Below are positions 48,384 to 57,637 of a stretch of 64,000 bases of DNA, piece after piece. How positions within the stretch are numbered: position 1 is the first letter of the stretch; each line of letters begins with the position of its first letter. Location of the stretch: contig CANQIP010000003.1 of NCBI GenBank assembly GCA_947623955.1, positions 1 to 64,000 on the forward strand, read 5' to 3'. The notes under the pieces are model-generated. The model did not search any database. It was not told where the DNA came from and saw nothing but the letters and a program-made list of their open reading frames with translations. Source of the DNA: an uncultured Clostridia bacterium (GTDB lineage: Bacteria > Bacillota > Clostridia > UBA1381). Position numbers and translations under genes: made by a program.

Positions 48384-50156
48384 ATGGATACGATGCAGGG
48401 ACTTAAACGCACAAATTACTGCGCCGACACCGAGGGCATAGGCAAAGAGGTAACGGTCGGCGGCTACGTGCAGAAAACGAGAGATTTGGGAAACCTTATA
48501 TTTATAGATTTACGCGACCGCAGCGGAATAGTACAGCTTGCGTTCGACGACGCGACCGACAGGGAAATATTCGAGAAAGCGTCGAAGTGCCGCGCCGAGT
48601 ATGTGCTCATGGCAAAGGGTACGGTGCGTGAGCGCGAGAGCAAGAACCCCGACATTAAAACGGGAGATATAGAAATATTCGTAACGGATCTGCGCGTGCT
48701 CGCTGCGGCGCAGACGCCGCCGTTCGAGGTGGCAGACGACACGAACGTAAACGAGGAGCTGAGACTGCGCTACCGCTATCTCGACCTCAGACGTTCCGTA
48801 CTGCAGAAAAACCTCATAACACGCGGCAAAATAGCGAAATCGGCGCGTGATTACTTCTACGAGAACGGCTTTATCGAGATTGAAACGCCGATGATGATAA
48901 AATCCACGCCCGAGGGCGCACGAGACTACCTCGTGCCGTCACGCGTGCATAACGGCAGCTTTTACGCGCTCCCGCAGTCGCCGCAGATGTACAAGCAGCT
49001 TTTGATGGTTGCGGGCTATGACCGCTATATACAGCTTGCGCGCTGTTTCCGCGACGAGGATCTGCGCGCCGACAGACAGCCGGAGTTTACACAGATAGAT
49101 ATGGAAATGTCGTTTGTCGATGTTGAGGATATACTCGAAATCGGCGAGGGCATGATAAAAAGAGTGTTTAAGGATGTGCTTAACGTCGATATTCCCACGC
49201 CGCTGCCGAGACTTACGTATAAGGATGCGATGGAGCGTTACGGCTCGGACAAGCCCGACACGCGTTTCGGCATGGAAATTTGCGACCTCTCCGACCTTGT
49301 GAAAAACAGCGGTTTTGGCGTGTTCTCGTCGGCAATCGGGGCGGGCGGCTCTGTGCGCGCCATAACGGCGAAGAACGCAGCCGCAACCTTAACGCGCAAG
49401 GAAATAGACAAGCTTACCGAATACGTGCGCGGCATAGGCGCGAAGGGGCTGGCGTTTATCCGCTGGATTGACGACGCGCCGTCGTGCGGCTTTGCGAAAT
49501 TTTTAGCCGAGGGCGAGCTTGACGCGATACTGCAAAGAACGGGCGCGGAAAAGGGCGACGTTGTGCTTATCGTAGCCGACAAGGACAGAGTAACGCTCCC
49601 TGTACTCGGCGCACTGCGTCTCACCGTCGCTAAAAAACTCGACATAATCCCCGACGGCTACAACTTCCTCTGGATAACGGAGTTCCCGTTCTTCGAGTAC
49701 GACGACGAGACAAATTCATGGATAGCGATGCACCACCCGTTTACGATGCCGATGGACGAGTGTATACAGTACCTCGACACAGACCCCGGAAAGGTCACGG
49801 CTAAGGCTTACGACCTCGTATTAAACGGTACGGAGCTTTCAAGCGGCTCGATCCGCATAACGAATGCGGAACTGCAGGAGAAGATGTTTAAGGCTCTCGG
49901 ACTTACCGAAGAGGAAATAGAAGCGAAATTCGGATTTCTCGTTGAGGCGTACAAGTACGGAGCTGCGCCGCACGGCGGTATGGGTATAGGTCTTGACAGA
50001 CTGGCAATGATAATGACCGGTAGCGAGAGCCTTAGGGACGTAACGGCGTTCCCGAAGGTACAGAACGCGTCCGAGCTTATGTCAGGCGCACCCGGCGGCG
50101 TGGACGAAACACAGCTTGAAGAACTCGGAATAAGGCTTATAAAGAAAGACGAGTAA
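48384..50156 (+). CDS. aspS: Aspartyl-tRNA synthetase
   Basis: A 590-residue class IIb synthetase: N-terminal OB domain (VTVGGYVQKTRDLGNLIFIDLRDRSG), motif 1 near IEIETPMMIKSTPEGARDYLVPSR, motif 2 QLARCFRDEDLRADRQPEFTQIDMEMSF, the bacterial GAD insertion (about 280-430) and motif 3 GAAPHGGMGIGLDRLAMIM. It charges tRNA-Asp. AAAGGAG lies an unusually long 14-15 bases before the ATG; no better start is visible. First gene of a possible transcript with the Gld-like ABC operon (20 bases to the next start). Confidence 0.97.
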   Translation: MDTMQGLKRTNYCADTEGIGKEVTVGGYVQKTRDLGNLIFIDLRDRSGIVQLAFDDATDREIFEKASKCRAEYVLMAKGTVRERESKNPDIKTGDIEIFVTDLRVLAAAQTPPFEVADDTNVNEELRLRYRYLDLRRSVLQKNLITRGKIAKSARDYFYENGFIEIETPMMIKSTPEGARDYLVPSRVHNGSFYALPQSPQMYKQLLMVAGYDRYIQLARCFRDEDLRADRQPEFTQIDMEMSFVDVEDILEIGEGMIKRVFKDVLNVDIPTPLPRLTYKDAMERYGSDKPDTRFGMEICDLSDLVKNSGFGVFSSAIGAGGSVRAITAKNAAATLTRKEIDKLTEYVRGIGAKGLAFIRWIDDAPSCGFAKFLAEGELDAILQRTGAEKGDVVLIVADKDRVTLPVLGALRLTVAKKLDIIPDGYNFLWITEFPFFEYDDETNSWIAMHHPFTMPMDECIQYLDTDPGKVTAKAYDLVLNGTELSSGSIRITNAELQEKMFKALGLTEEEIEAKFGFLVEAYKYGAAPHGGMGIGLDRLAMIMTGSESLRDVTAFPKVQNASELMSGAPGGVDETQLEELGIRLIKKDE

Positions 50157-50176
50157 AGAGTGGAGTGAGACAGAGA

Positions 50177-51142
50177 ATGATTACCGTATCAAATCTGACG
50201 AAAAAATACGGGCAGAAAACCGTACTCGACAACGTGAGTTTTGACGTTAAAGAAGGCGAGATCGTAGGATTTCTCGGACCTAACGGCGCGGGTAAGTCCA
50301 CGGTTATGAACATTATAACGGGTTACATTTCAGCCACCGAGGGCAGCGCACAGACAGACGGTCACGATATAGCCAAAGAGCCCATCGAGGCGAAAAAACG
50401 CATAGGCTACCTTCCCGAAATACCGCCGCTTTACGTCGATATGACCGTGAGGGAGTATCTCGAATTTGTATGCGAACTGAAAAAGGTAAAAAAAGCCGAT
50501 ATGAAAGCGCATATCGACGGCATAATCGAGACGGTGAAAATAGCCGATGTTGAGAACAGGCGTATCGGCAATCTCTCAAAGGGTTACAGACAGAGAGTCG
50601 GTCTTGCGGGCGCACTTATCGGCGACCCGCCCGTTATAATACTCGACGAGCCGACCGTCGGACTTGACCCGAAACAGATAGTCGAAATGAGAAACGTCAT
50701 CAAAAGTTTGGGCGAAACAAAGACGGTCATATTAAGCTCGCACATACTGAGCGAGATAAGCGCCGTCGCCGACAGGGTAATCATTATAAACAGAGGCAAG
50801 ATCGTCACGGAGGACACTCCTGAGAACCTTCAGAAACGTCTCGGCAAGTCGCACCGCGTACTGCTTACCGTTTCGGGCGACCGCGAAAAAGCCGAACAGC
50901 TTTTAAAATCGTTTGACGGCGTGAGCGACGTCGTATGCACCTCGTCAAACGGCGACGAGCATAGCTTTGAATTTGAAACGCAGCTTAGCGCGAACGACAG
51001 AAAAAAGATTTTCTTCGCGTTCGCAAAGGAGAATATGGCGATAATTTCACAGCAGGACAAGCGGCTCACGCTTGAAGAAATATTCCTGTCGGTAATTGAT
51101 AACAATGGAAAGGATAGTGGTGACAATGAAAGCGATATTTAA
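50177..51142 (+). CDS. ABC transporter ATP-binding protein (GldA-like)
   Basis: A 321-residue ATPase; the ATG of MITVSNLTKKYGQKTVLDNV is chosen over the GTG four codons earlier because GGAGTGAG precedes it. Walker A LGPNGAGKST, signature LSKGYRQRVGLAGAL, Walker B VIILDEPTVGLDP, H-loop SSHILSE; the C-terminal 80 residues are a regulatory extension of this family. It energizes the ABC-2 permease encoded next, with which it overlaps by 17 bases. Confidence 0.92.
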   Translation: MITVSNLTKKYGQKTVLDNVSFDVKEGEIVGFLGPNGAGKSTVMNIITGYISATEGSAQTDGHDIAKEPIEAKKRIGYLPEIPPLYVDMTVREYLEFVCELKKVKKADMKAHIDGIIETVKIADVENRRIGNLSKGYRQRVGLAGALIGDPPVIILDEPTVGLDPKQIVEMRNVIKSLGETKTVILSSHILSEISAVADRVIIINRGKIVTEDTPENLQKRLGKSHRVLLTVSGDREKAEQLLKSFDGVSDVVCTSSNGDEHSFEFETQLSANDRKKIFFAFAKENMAIISQQDKRLTLEEIFLSVIDNNGKDSGDNESDI

Positions 51143-51839
51143 GAGAGAATTAAACGCGTACTTCACATCGGCTCTCGGCTATGCGTATTTGTTCCTGTTC
51201 CTTTTTTTCGATGGGCTTGTATTCTTTGCAACGTCTATAATTTTGGGACGGTCAACACTTTCACTATATTTTCAAGGTATAGCTTTCCTGTCACCACTTT
51301 TTTTGCCACTTCTTACCGTGCGAATATTCGCAGAGGACAAAAAGCTTAAAACCGACCAGCTTCTGCTTACCGCGCCCGTATCGACAACAGGCGTCGTGCT
51401 CGGCAAATTCCTTGCCGCATTCGCGATGTTCGGCATAGGTCTTGCGGTAACAATAATATATCCGCTCATACAGTCGCGCTACGGCGCTGTACCCGTGGCG
51501 GAAACGGTATGCGAGTACATCGGATTTATACTGTTCGCGGCTCTTATACTGGCTGTCGGAGCGTTTATTTCATCAATGACGGAAAATCAGATAACCGCAG
51601 TTGCTATTACGTATGTTGTTATATTTGCTGTTGTGGTAGTGGCTATAAAAAGATTTGGGGCAGATAGAATACCAAATGAAACAGTTGCAAATGCTGTGCT
51701 GTGGTTATCACCGATTCACAGATTTCTGAACCTTCTTCACGGCAGATTTAACATAAACGACGCGGTTTACCTCGCAAGTGTATCAGGACTGTTTCTGTTC
51801 CTCACGGTAGAAACGTTCGAGAAACGCAGACTGGGATAA
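51126..51839 (+). CDS. ABC-2 type permease (GldF-like)
   Basis: A 237-residue protein with six membrane helices. The start MKAIFKRELNAYFTSALGYAY is chosen; the ORELxxYFxSPxxY opening is typical of GldF/NosY-type permeases. A conserved RIFAEDKKLKTDQLLLTAPVS loop would engage the ATPase. Substrate unknown. Confidence 0.88.
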   Translation: MKAIFKRELNAYFTSALGYAYLFLFLFFDGLVFFATSIILGRSTLSLYFQGIAFLSPLFLPLLTVRIFAEDKKLKTDQLLLTAPVSTTGVVLGKFLAAFAMFGIGLAVTIIYPLIQSRYGAVPVAETVCEYIGFILFAALILAVGAFISSMTENQITAVAITYVVIFAVVVVAIKRFGADRIPNETVANAVLWLSPIHRFLNLLHGRFNINDAVYLASVSGLFLFLTVETFEKRRLG

Positions 51840-51854
51840 CGGGAGGGAAACAAG

Positions 51855-53210
51855 ATGAATAATCGTAAAAAATTCGGAATAAGCCTCACAGTCTCGGTCA
51901 TCGCGGCGGTCGCGCTTGTGGCTGTCGTCAATGTGTTCGCAACCGTTCTCCAGAACCGTATGTCAATAATCACAAGCGACGCATACGAGCTTTCCGACAG
52001 GACGAAGGATTACCTCAAAACTTTTGACACACCCACGCACATCTACATCTTCGAGAGCGCGGCAAAGCAGGACGCGAACATTACGAACGTTTTAAAGCGT
52101 TACGGCGAGCTTAACTCAAATATAAAGGTTGAAAATGTAAACCCGATGGAGGATCCGACATTCGGAAGTAAATACACGGAAAAAGGCGAGTCACTCCCCG
52201 CGAACTCCGTCATTGTCGCGTCCGACACGCGTTACCGCACTTTTACGCTGACCTCGCTCTACGAGGGTACGTATTTTAGCGTTGAAAACAAGATAACGCC
52301 CGCGCTCGAATACGTTTCGGGCGACGCTGATTTAAAGGCGTGCTTTGTGACGGGTCACGGCGAGATTGACGCGCAGGGGATGAAAAAGAAACTCACCGAT
52401 GAAACGTATGTTGTCGAGGAATGGGACAGCCTTATGACGGACGTTCCCGAGGACACGTCGCTCGTCGTATGTTTCAGACCGCTTAACGATTTTACCGAGG
52501 AGGAAATAACAAAGCTTGACGCGTACCTCGAAAAGGGCGGACACTTCCAGCTTTACACCGACAACGACACAAAGGCTCTCACGAACCTTTACAAATATAT
52601 GGAGTCGTGGGGCATGGGCTTTACCGACACAATGGCAGCCGACACGAACAGCGACAACTACCTCTATAACGGCAGCACGCAGCTTATGTACGCCGACGTA
52701 CAGCCCACTCCGTTTACGGACGATATAATTTCGGGCGACCGCCGCGTGGCGTACCTGCCTTACGCGAAAGCGCTCGACTTGATTTTTGAATCAAACGGCT
52801 CACGAACGGTTATGCCGGTGCTTGCCACGACCGATATGACGTACACGATAGAGGGTGACACGCTTGAAACGGTTGAGGACGTGCCTATGGGCGCGAGAAT
52901 GATAGCCGGACTTGCGAGCGACACCGACACGGGCGCGTCTGTATATGCGGCGGGCGCGACGTTCTTTATGAACTACAACGAGGAGGACATCACAGGCTCG
53001 GTAAACTACGAGTATTTCGACAACCTCATAAATTATATGCTCGGCACCGACGCGAGCTTCACCGTAAACGGAAAATCGGCATACAGCGGCATACTTATGA
53101 TGAGTGAGTCACAGAAGATTTACGTAATGATCCTTGTTGTTTTTGTAATACCGCTGATTGTGCTTGTATGCGCTGTAGTTGCGCTTTTGAAAAGGAGAAA
53201 GTTGAGATGA
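51855..53210 (+). CDS. GldG-like auxiliary membrane protein (ABC-type uncharacterised, Gldg domain)
   Basis: A 451-residue protein with an N-terminal helix (about 7-32), a large extracellular Gldg domain (DTPTHIYIFESAAKQDANITNVLKRYGELNSNIKVENVNPMEDP; FVTGHGEIDAQGMKKKLTDETYVVEEW; LNDFTEEEITKLDAYLEKGG) and a C-terminal helix (about 420-445). GGGAGGG precedes the ATG. It is the usual third member of this ABC cluster. ATGA overlap with the following DUF4340 gene. Confidence 0.88.
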   Translation: MNNRKKFGISLTVSVIAAVALVAVVNVFATVLQNRMSIITSDAYELSDRTKDYLKTFDTPTHIYIFESAAKQDANITNVLKRYGELNSNIKVENVNPMEDPTFGSKYTEKGESLPANSVIVASDTRYRTFTLTSLYEGTYFSVENKITPALEYVSGDADLKACFVTGHGEIDAQGMKKKLTDETYVVEEWDSLMTDVPEDTSLVVCFRPLNDFTEEEITKLDAYLEKGGHFQLYTDNDTKALTNLYKYMESWGMGFTDTMAADTNSDNYLYNGSTQLMYADVQPTPFTDDIISGDRRVAYLPYAKALDLIFESNGSRTVMPVLATTDMTYTIEGDTLETVEDVPMGARMIAGLASDTDTGASVYAAGATFFMNYNEEDITGSVNYEYFDNLINYMLGTDASFTVNGKSAYSGILMMSESQKIYVMILVVFVIPLIVLVCAVVALLKRRKLR

Positions 53211-54583
53211 ACAAGAAACTGCTGACGGTCGTAATAGCCCTAATAGTACTGTTCGCGGGAGCGACGGCGTTTCTTCTGCTGACGGGCGATAAAGAGCCCG
53301 ACACGCAGGGAACGGAAACGGAGGGCGAAACATACACGCTGTTTGACATTCCCTCCGCGTCACTCAAAGAAGTCGAGGTAAACGCGGCTGACTTTAACAT
53401 AAAAGCCGTAAACACGGGCGACTCCGAGTGGACGATAGACGGCGAGAACGCCGAGGAAATATCGCCGCAGAAGGCGTTCGGGCTTGCGGGTACGGTGTCG
53501 AACCTTATGTCGCAGAACAAGTATGAAAAGCCGGACGACTTGTCCGCTTACGGTCTCGATAACCCGTCTATAACGGTCACGCTCCGCCTAAAAGACGGAA
53601 CGGAAAACAAGCTGTATATAGGCGATTTGAGCGCGGCTCTCGGCGAGTATTTCGCCATGAAGGACGGCGACGACGCGGTTTACACGGTCTATAAGCACAA
53701 GGTTGACGCGATGCTCGAACCCGTATCATACTACAAGGAATTTGACCGTCTCACGCTTAACGCGGACGATATAATGGGCGTTCGTATTAAACGCGGCACG
53801 GACAGTATAAATATAAGAATACGTGACGACATAGACGAGTTCACGCCTGTGGTTTGGGAAATGACCGAGCCTTACGAAAGCTCGGCGAACGACGATTACA
53901 TCGACGGTGAGATCCTTGACCCGATAAGCGGTCTGGAATTCACATCACCCATAGAAAACGCGGACGGCGGCTTTACGGACAACTCTCCCGAGGTGACGCT
54001 TACGGTACTCACGCACGATGAAGAGTCGGGCGAGCTGAACGGCGGCAGCTATACGGAAACCTTTACCGTCGGCAAAGCCGAGGGCGACAACACCTACGTA
54101 AAATACGGCGGCAAGGTGTTCCTCGTTCCGACCGAAAACGTCGCGTTCGCAAACGACAGCGCGTTTAATATAGTGAGCAAGCTGCAGCTTATGGAAAATA
54201 TCGCCAATATTAAGAGCGTAACCGTTGAGTACGGCGGCGCGGGCCATAAAATCGAGGTGTCGCGCGACAGCAATAACAAGTATAGCTTTAAGACCGACGG
54301 CAAAGACGCCGACACCGAAAAGTCGCAGACAATTTACGAAAGCCTTATAAGTCTGTCCGCAGACAGCGCATACACGGGCGGCGACCTCGGCGAAACGGCT
54401 CTCAAAATCACATATGAGGGCGCGGACGGAAACGACAGCACCGTCATAGAGGTAAAGCGCGTCGGCGACATCAACTGCGCTATCGTAAAGAACGGCAAAA
54501 CGGACTTCATGATAAGATACGCGAAGATACAGGGATTTACGGAGGAATTCGACGAGTACCTCCGCGGCTTTACGGAAGAATAG
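53207..54583 (+). CDS. DUF4340 membrane-anchored protein
   Basis: A 458-residue protein; the start MNKKLLTVVIALIVLFAG (AAAGGAG upstream) overlaps the previous stop as ATGA. One N-terminal helix, then repeated beta-rich DUF4340 units: WTIDGENAEEISPQKAFGLAGTVSNLMSQNKYEKPDDLSAYGLDNPSITVTLRLKDGTENKLYIGD and related blocks near 230-300 and 330-440. Probably extracytoplasmic and part of the ABC complex. Function unknown. Confidence 0.88.
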   Translation: MNKKLLTVVIALIVLFAGATAFLLLTGDKEPDTQGTETEGETYTLFDIPSASLKEVEVNAADFNIKAVNTGDSEWTIDGENAEEISPQKAFGLAGTVSNLMSQNKYEKPDDLSAYGLDNPSITVTLRLKDGTENKLYIGDLSAALGEYFAMKDGDDAVYTVYKHKVDAMLEPVSYYKEFDRLTLNADDIMGVRIKRGTDSINIRIRDDIDEFTPVVWEMTEPYESSANDDYIDGEILDPISGLEFTSPIENADGGFTDNSPEVTLTVLTHDEESGELNGGSYTETFTVGKAEGDNTYVKYGGKVFLVPTENVAFANDSAFNIVSKLQLMENIANIKSVTVEYGGAGHKIEVSRDSNNKYSFKTDGKDADTEKSQTIYESLISLSADSAYTGGDLGETALKITYEGADGNDSTVIEVKRVGDINCAIVKNGKTDFMIRYAKIQGFTEEFDEYLRGFTEE

Positions 54584-54593
54584 GAGGATAAAC

Positions 54594-55391
54594 ATGGAAA
54601 GCTTATGGAACGGCGAAATGCCCTACAAAAACGACAGCTTTATCGAGGACGGCGAAACATCCCACCGTATGCCCACGATAACGGCGTACCCGTCAAAATC
54701 GAGCTGCGCCGTGATAATTTTTCCCGGCGGCGGCTACGCTATGCGCGCCGAGCATGAGGGAAAGGGGTACGCGGAGTGGTTCAACTCCATAGGCGTGACG
54801 GCGTTCGTGGTAGATTACCGCGTCGCGCCGTACAAGCACCCCGCGGAGCTTACGGACGCTATGCGCGCGGTAAAGTACGTGCGGGCGTTCGCCGACAGGT
54901 ACGGCGTGGATAAGGATAAGATAGCCGTAATGGGTTCGAGCGCGGGCGGTCACCTTGCCGCGAGCGTGTCGGTGCATTACGACAAGGACTTCTACACCGC
55001 CACCGACAACATCGACCGCGAAAGCTGCCGCCCCGACGCGACAATCCTATGCTATCCCGTAATAGATATGTACGAGTACCGCCACGACGGCTCACGCGCC
55101 AATCTCATAGGCGACCGACCGTTTGACAGCGACAAGACGTTTATGTCGCTCTATAACCACGTAACGGTCAACACGCCGCCGGCGTTTATTTGGCACACTG
55201 CCGAGGACAGCGTTGTGCCGTGCGAGAACTCGCTCCTGTACGCCGAGGCTTTGAGCAAATACCATGTGCCGTTCGAGCTGCACATTTACCCCGAGGGTCA
55301 CCATGGTCTCGGACTTGCCGAGGAAGTGCCGCACACGGCGCAATGGTCTGCCGCGCTTAAAAGCTGGCTCGAAGATATAAAATTTATATAA
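54594..55391 (+). CDS. Alpha/beta hydrolase (BD-FAE/acetylxylan esterase-like)
   Basis: A 265-residue cytosolic esterase with TAGGAGGATAAA before the ATG. Oxyanion region IIFPGGGYAMRAEHEGKGYAEWF, nucleophile elbow VMGSSAGGHLAA, acid in WHTAEDSVVP and histidine in YPEGHHGLGLA. The family deacetylates or de-esterifies sugars and is common in plant polysaccharide users, so it may act on imported acetylated oligosaccharides. It follows the ABC operon by 10 bases but is likely functionally separate. Confidence 0.87.
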   Translation: MESLWNGEMPYKNDSFIEDGETSHRMPTITAYPSKSSCAVIIFPGGGYAMRAEHEGKGYAEWFNSIGVTAFVVDYRVAPYKHPAELTDAMRAVKYVRAFADRYGVDKDKIAVMGSSAGGHLAASVSVHYDKDFYTATDNIDRESCRPDATILCYPVIDMYEYRHDGSRANLIGDRPFDSDKTFMSLYNHVTVNTPPAFIWHTAEDSVVPCENSLLYAEALSKYHVPFELHIYPEGHHGLGLAEEVPHTAQWSAALKSWLEDIKFI

Positions 55392-55407
55392 CCGAATTTG
55401 ACATATT

Positions 55408-55441
55408 AAAAGAGAGCGTATCATACGATACGCTCTCTTTC
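55408..55441. terminator. Bidirectional terminator between esterase and beta-helix protein genes
   Basis: AAAAGAGAGCGTATC, loop ATA, GATACGCTCTCTTTCT; usable by both converging genes. Confidence 0.82.
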
Positions 55442-55450
55442 TGCCATTTA

Positions 55451-57043
55451 TCAGCCTTCAATATGCGCTATATAATCCGGCTGTGCGGAGCGGACAATAT
55501 CCAATGTCATAAGAAGCTCTATCGCATCATAAACCTGTTGCTTGCCTGCAGTGTTCAATCCCAACAGATAAATCCCGCATGGCTTGACCTCTTCTTTGTC
55601 ACCGGGCACCAATTGGTTGCAGTATTTTAAATCAAGCTCGGGCAGCTTCTCGTTCAAGTAATTAAGATAGAAACTTCCCGCATCTCCGGTCATTTCCGGA
55701 ACGTCATATATAGCAGCGAGAACCCTGTCCTCTAAAAATTTGGCGTCGGAGGATATGGTACGCGTTTGTGCAAGCGGCGTTGCCATGCCCAAGCCGTCCC
55801 ATACGAACGCCTTGACCGTCTCTATCAGTTCGTCCGTTTTGGGAATATTCACGCCGCACGAAAAGCTTGTACCCGTCGGCAAATCGGCTTTTATGTAGTT
55901 CAGGCTCACGAGCGCGCCGTTCTCACCGTATGCCGCGACGATAAAGTAATCCTGCCCACTGCGGTCGGCAACCTTGGTAACGTCCATGTCCACTATAAAG
56001 CCCGTGTCGGTCGGGATTTCATCGTATTCCTCGCCGCTTGCGGAAACGAGCTTTAGTGAATTTATCGTGTACGGGTACGTTTTTGGATTTACCTCCGTAA
56101 GCTGCACTATATTGTTTTCACCGTTTATAATCTTGTATTCTTCGTTGTCGCTGTGGAAGTACGCGCTGTAATCTTCGCCGTTTGCTCCGGTAACGCTTAT
56201 CGGGTTACCTATTGTAGGCACAGCCTCAACGCTTACGCCGATATATGAGCCTTCCGAAAGAGGCTCGGCTATCGTAACGGTTCGACCCTCCCTCAATTCA
56301 AGATTGCAGCTTTTTCCGTCCGCGTTCACATTACCGCATATTGTCGTTGCGCCGCCGATTTTAAATTCGCTTGATACGCGCACGGCGCTGTCACATCTGT
56401 TTGCGCATATAATACAGTCGCGCAGCTCCACGGGCGATATGGCGTTAAGCGCGTGCCAACCGGTATTGCCGGTAAGTATACAGTTTTCCAAAAGGACATT
56501 TCCTCTGCTGTAAAGGAAAACTCCTCCGCCGTCGTCGCCGACCGCGTTTATGTTATACATTTCAAACATAATGTCCGAGGCGATAAGCATACTGCCGATA
56601 ATCGTGCCGCCCTTAATCGTTCTGTCGCCGTTTTCCTCGTCGAGTGTCCACAGCCCGTCCTCGCCAACGCTGAATTTGTGATCGGTACGGGTGCAGTCGG
56701 TAAGCCCGCAGTTGTCGCAGGCTGGCGTCGCTGTCAACGCTACAGAGCCTGCGCCGACGCTTTGTATAATATGACCGTTCAGACAAATATACACTCCGTC
56801 GATAACATTCACGCCGTTTTCCGTTATAATGTCATTTGTGAGATAATAATATCCCGCCTCGTTCGGCAGCTCGGACGAGCTTTCCCACGCCGTCCACGTT
56901 TTGACCTCGTGATTGTCAGCGCAGTCCGCGTCAACGCATATCGTATGCGTGTGCGGCTCGTCCTCGGTGCGCGCTCCGACCGTGACCGGTACCAATGCCA
57001 TTGCAAGCAGCAGTGCAAGTAACCCTGAAATTTTTTTTCTCAT
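55451..57043 (-). CDS. Secreted beta-helix-type surface protein with the shared C-terminal module
   Basis: A 530-residue exported protein; the start MRKKISGLLALLLAMAL is chosen (ACGGAGGTAAAG upstream). Signal peptide about 1-24, then CVDADCADNHEVKTWTAWESSSELPNEAGYYYLTNDI, a style known from gut Firmicute adhesin-like proteins, and beta-helix repeats (about 100-290, with GNVLLENCILTGNTGWHALNAISPVELRDCIICANRCDSAVRV). Residues about 350-460 hold a module similar to the C-termini of the pectate lyase and GH51 (IVAAYGENGALVSL ... VKAFVWDGLGMATPL). The last 80 residues are unlike anything I know. No SLH or sortase signal. Function unknown. Confidence 0.78.
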   Translation of the reverse strand: MRKKISGLLALLLAMALVPVTVGARTEDEPHTHTICVDADCADNHEVKTWTAWESSSELPNEAGYYYLTNDIITENGVNVIDGVYICLNGHIIQSVGAGSVALTATPACDNCGLTDCTRTDHKFSVGEDGLWTLDEENGDRTIKGGTIIGSMLIASDIMFEMYNINAVGDDGGGVFLYSRGNVLLENCILTGNTGWHALNAISPVELRDCIICANRCDSAVRVSSEFKIGGATTICGNVNADGKSCNLELREGRTVTIAEPLSEGSYIGVSVEAVPTIGNPISVTGANGEDYSAYFHSDNEEYKIINGENNIVQLTEVNPKTYPYTINSLKLVSASGEEYDEIPTDTGFIVDMDVTKVADRSGQDYFIVAAYGENGALVSLNYIKADLPTGTSFSCGVNIPKTDELIETVKAFVWDGLGMATPLAQTRTISSDAKFLEDRVLAAIYDVPEMTGDAGSFYLNYLNEKLPELDLKYCNQLVPGDKEEVKPCGIYLLGLNTAGKQQVYDAIELLMTLDIVRSAQPDYIAHIEG

Positions 57044-57106
57044 GTTCTTTACCTCCGTAAATATATTAGTATGATTGTGTGTTTGCGGGTAAGACCCTCT
57101 CATGTC

Positions 57107-57284
57107 AGCCTCCCTTGTTAAAGGGAGGGGGACCGCCGTAGGCGGTGGAGGGATTCATTATAAAACGGAAAAGGAATCCCCCAGTCACACTTCGTGTGAC
57201 AGCCCCCTTTGCTACGGCGTTTGTTGCTGCACAACACGCCTACAACACGCAAGCGTGTTGTTCACTTTGACAAGGGGGCCTCAC
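57107..57284. repeat. Palindromic MITE-like repeat, family C, with a 58-bp insertion
   Basis: Matches the 28788 copy through AGCCTCCCTTG...ACAGCCCCCTTTG and resumes at ACAAGGGGGCCTCAC. Between them lies an extra 58 bp (57212-57269) bounded by a CTTTG direct repeat, holding the hairpin ACAACACGC-AA-GCGTGTTGT. Confidence 0.8.
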
Positions 57285-57325
57285 GGATGAATACGGTTTG
57301 TCCCATCATATTCCCGCATTTTGCA

Positions 57326-57491
57326 ATAAAAAAGTGCGCCGCGCATAAATCTTTTGGCGGCGCACCTAAAAACGCCACCTTGATTTTATGCTGCGACACA
57401 CTTTCATACTAACAATCTCTTTAGGTATGATAATCAAAGCGTGCGCCTTTAGCAAAGCGCAAGCCTAAGAGACTGTTAAGTATAGTATGTC
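57326..57491 (-). ncRNA. Candidate long-hairpin non-coding RNA with its own terminator
   Basis: On the minus strand a TATAAT (57503-57498) predicts +1 at 57491, exactly where a long imperfect hairpin begins: GCGACATACTATACTTAACAGTCTCTTAGG pairs with CCTAAAGAGATTGTTAGTATGAAAGTGTGTCGC, with an inner TGCGC/GCGCA hairpin. After a short linker comes a rho-independent terminator, GTGCGCCGC and GCGGCGCAC followed by TTTTTT (57326-57365). No ORF or known RNA family is recognised, and the -35 is weak. It may instead be another MITE-like palindrome that happens to sit before a terminator. Confidence 0.42.
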
Positions 57492-57562
57492 GCAATTATT
57501 ATAATATCATACTTTTTTGCGGTTGTAAATATTTTTAACGCAATTTTGTGCTTTACCGCAGA

Positions 57563-57598
57563 CAAAAAAGCGGTACAAAACGGTTTAAAGCCGCTTTG
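57563..57598 (-). terminator. Terminator after spoVM
   Basis: Minus strand AAAGCGG and CCGCTTTTTT with a 17-base loop. A GC-rich hairpin (GCTCCGCCC-GTG-GGCGGAGC) precedes it directly after the spoVM stop. Confidence 0.6.
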
Positions 57599-57637
57599 CG
57601 CCGCCGATCACCTCGCTCCGCCCACGGGCGGAGCTCA

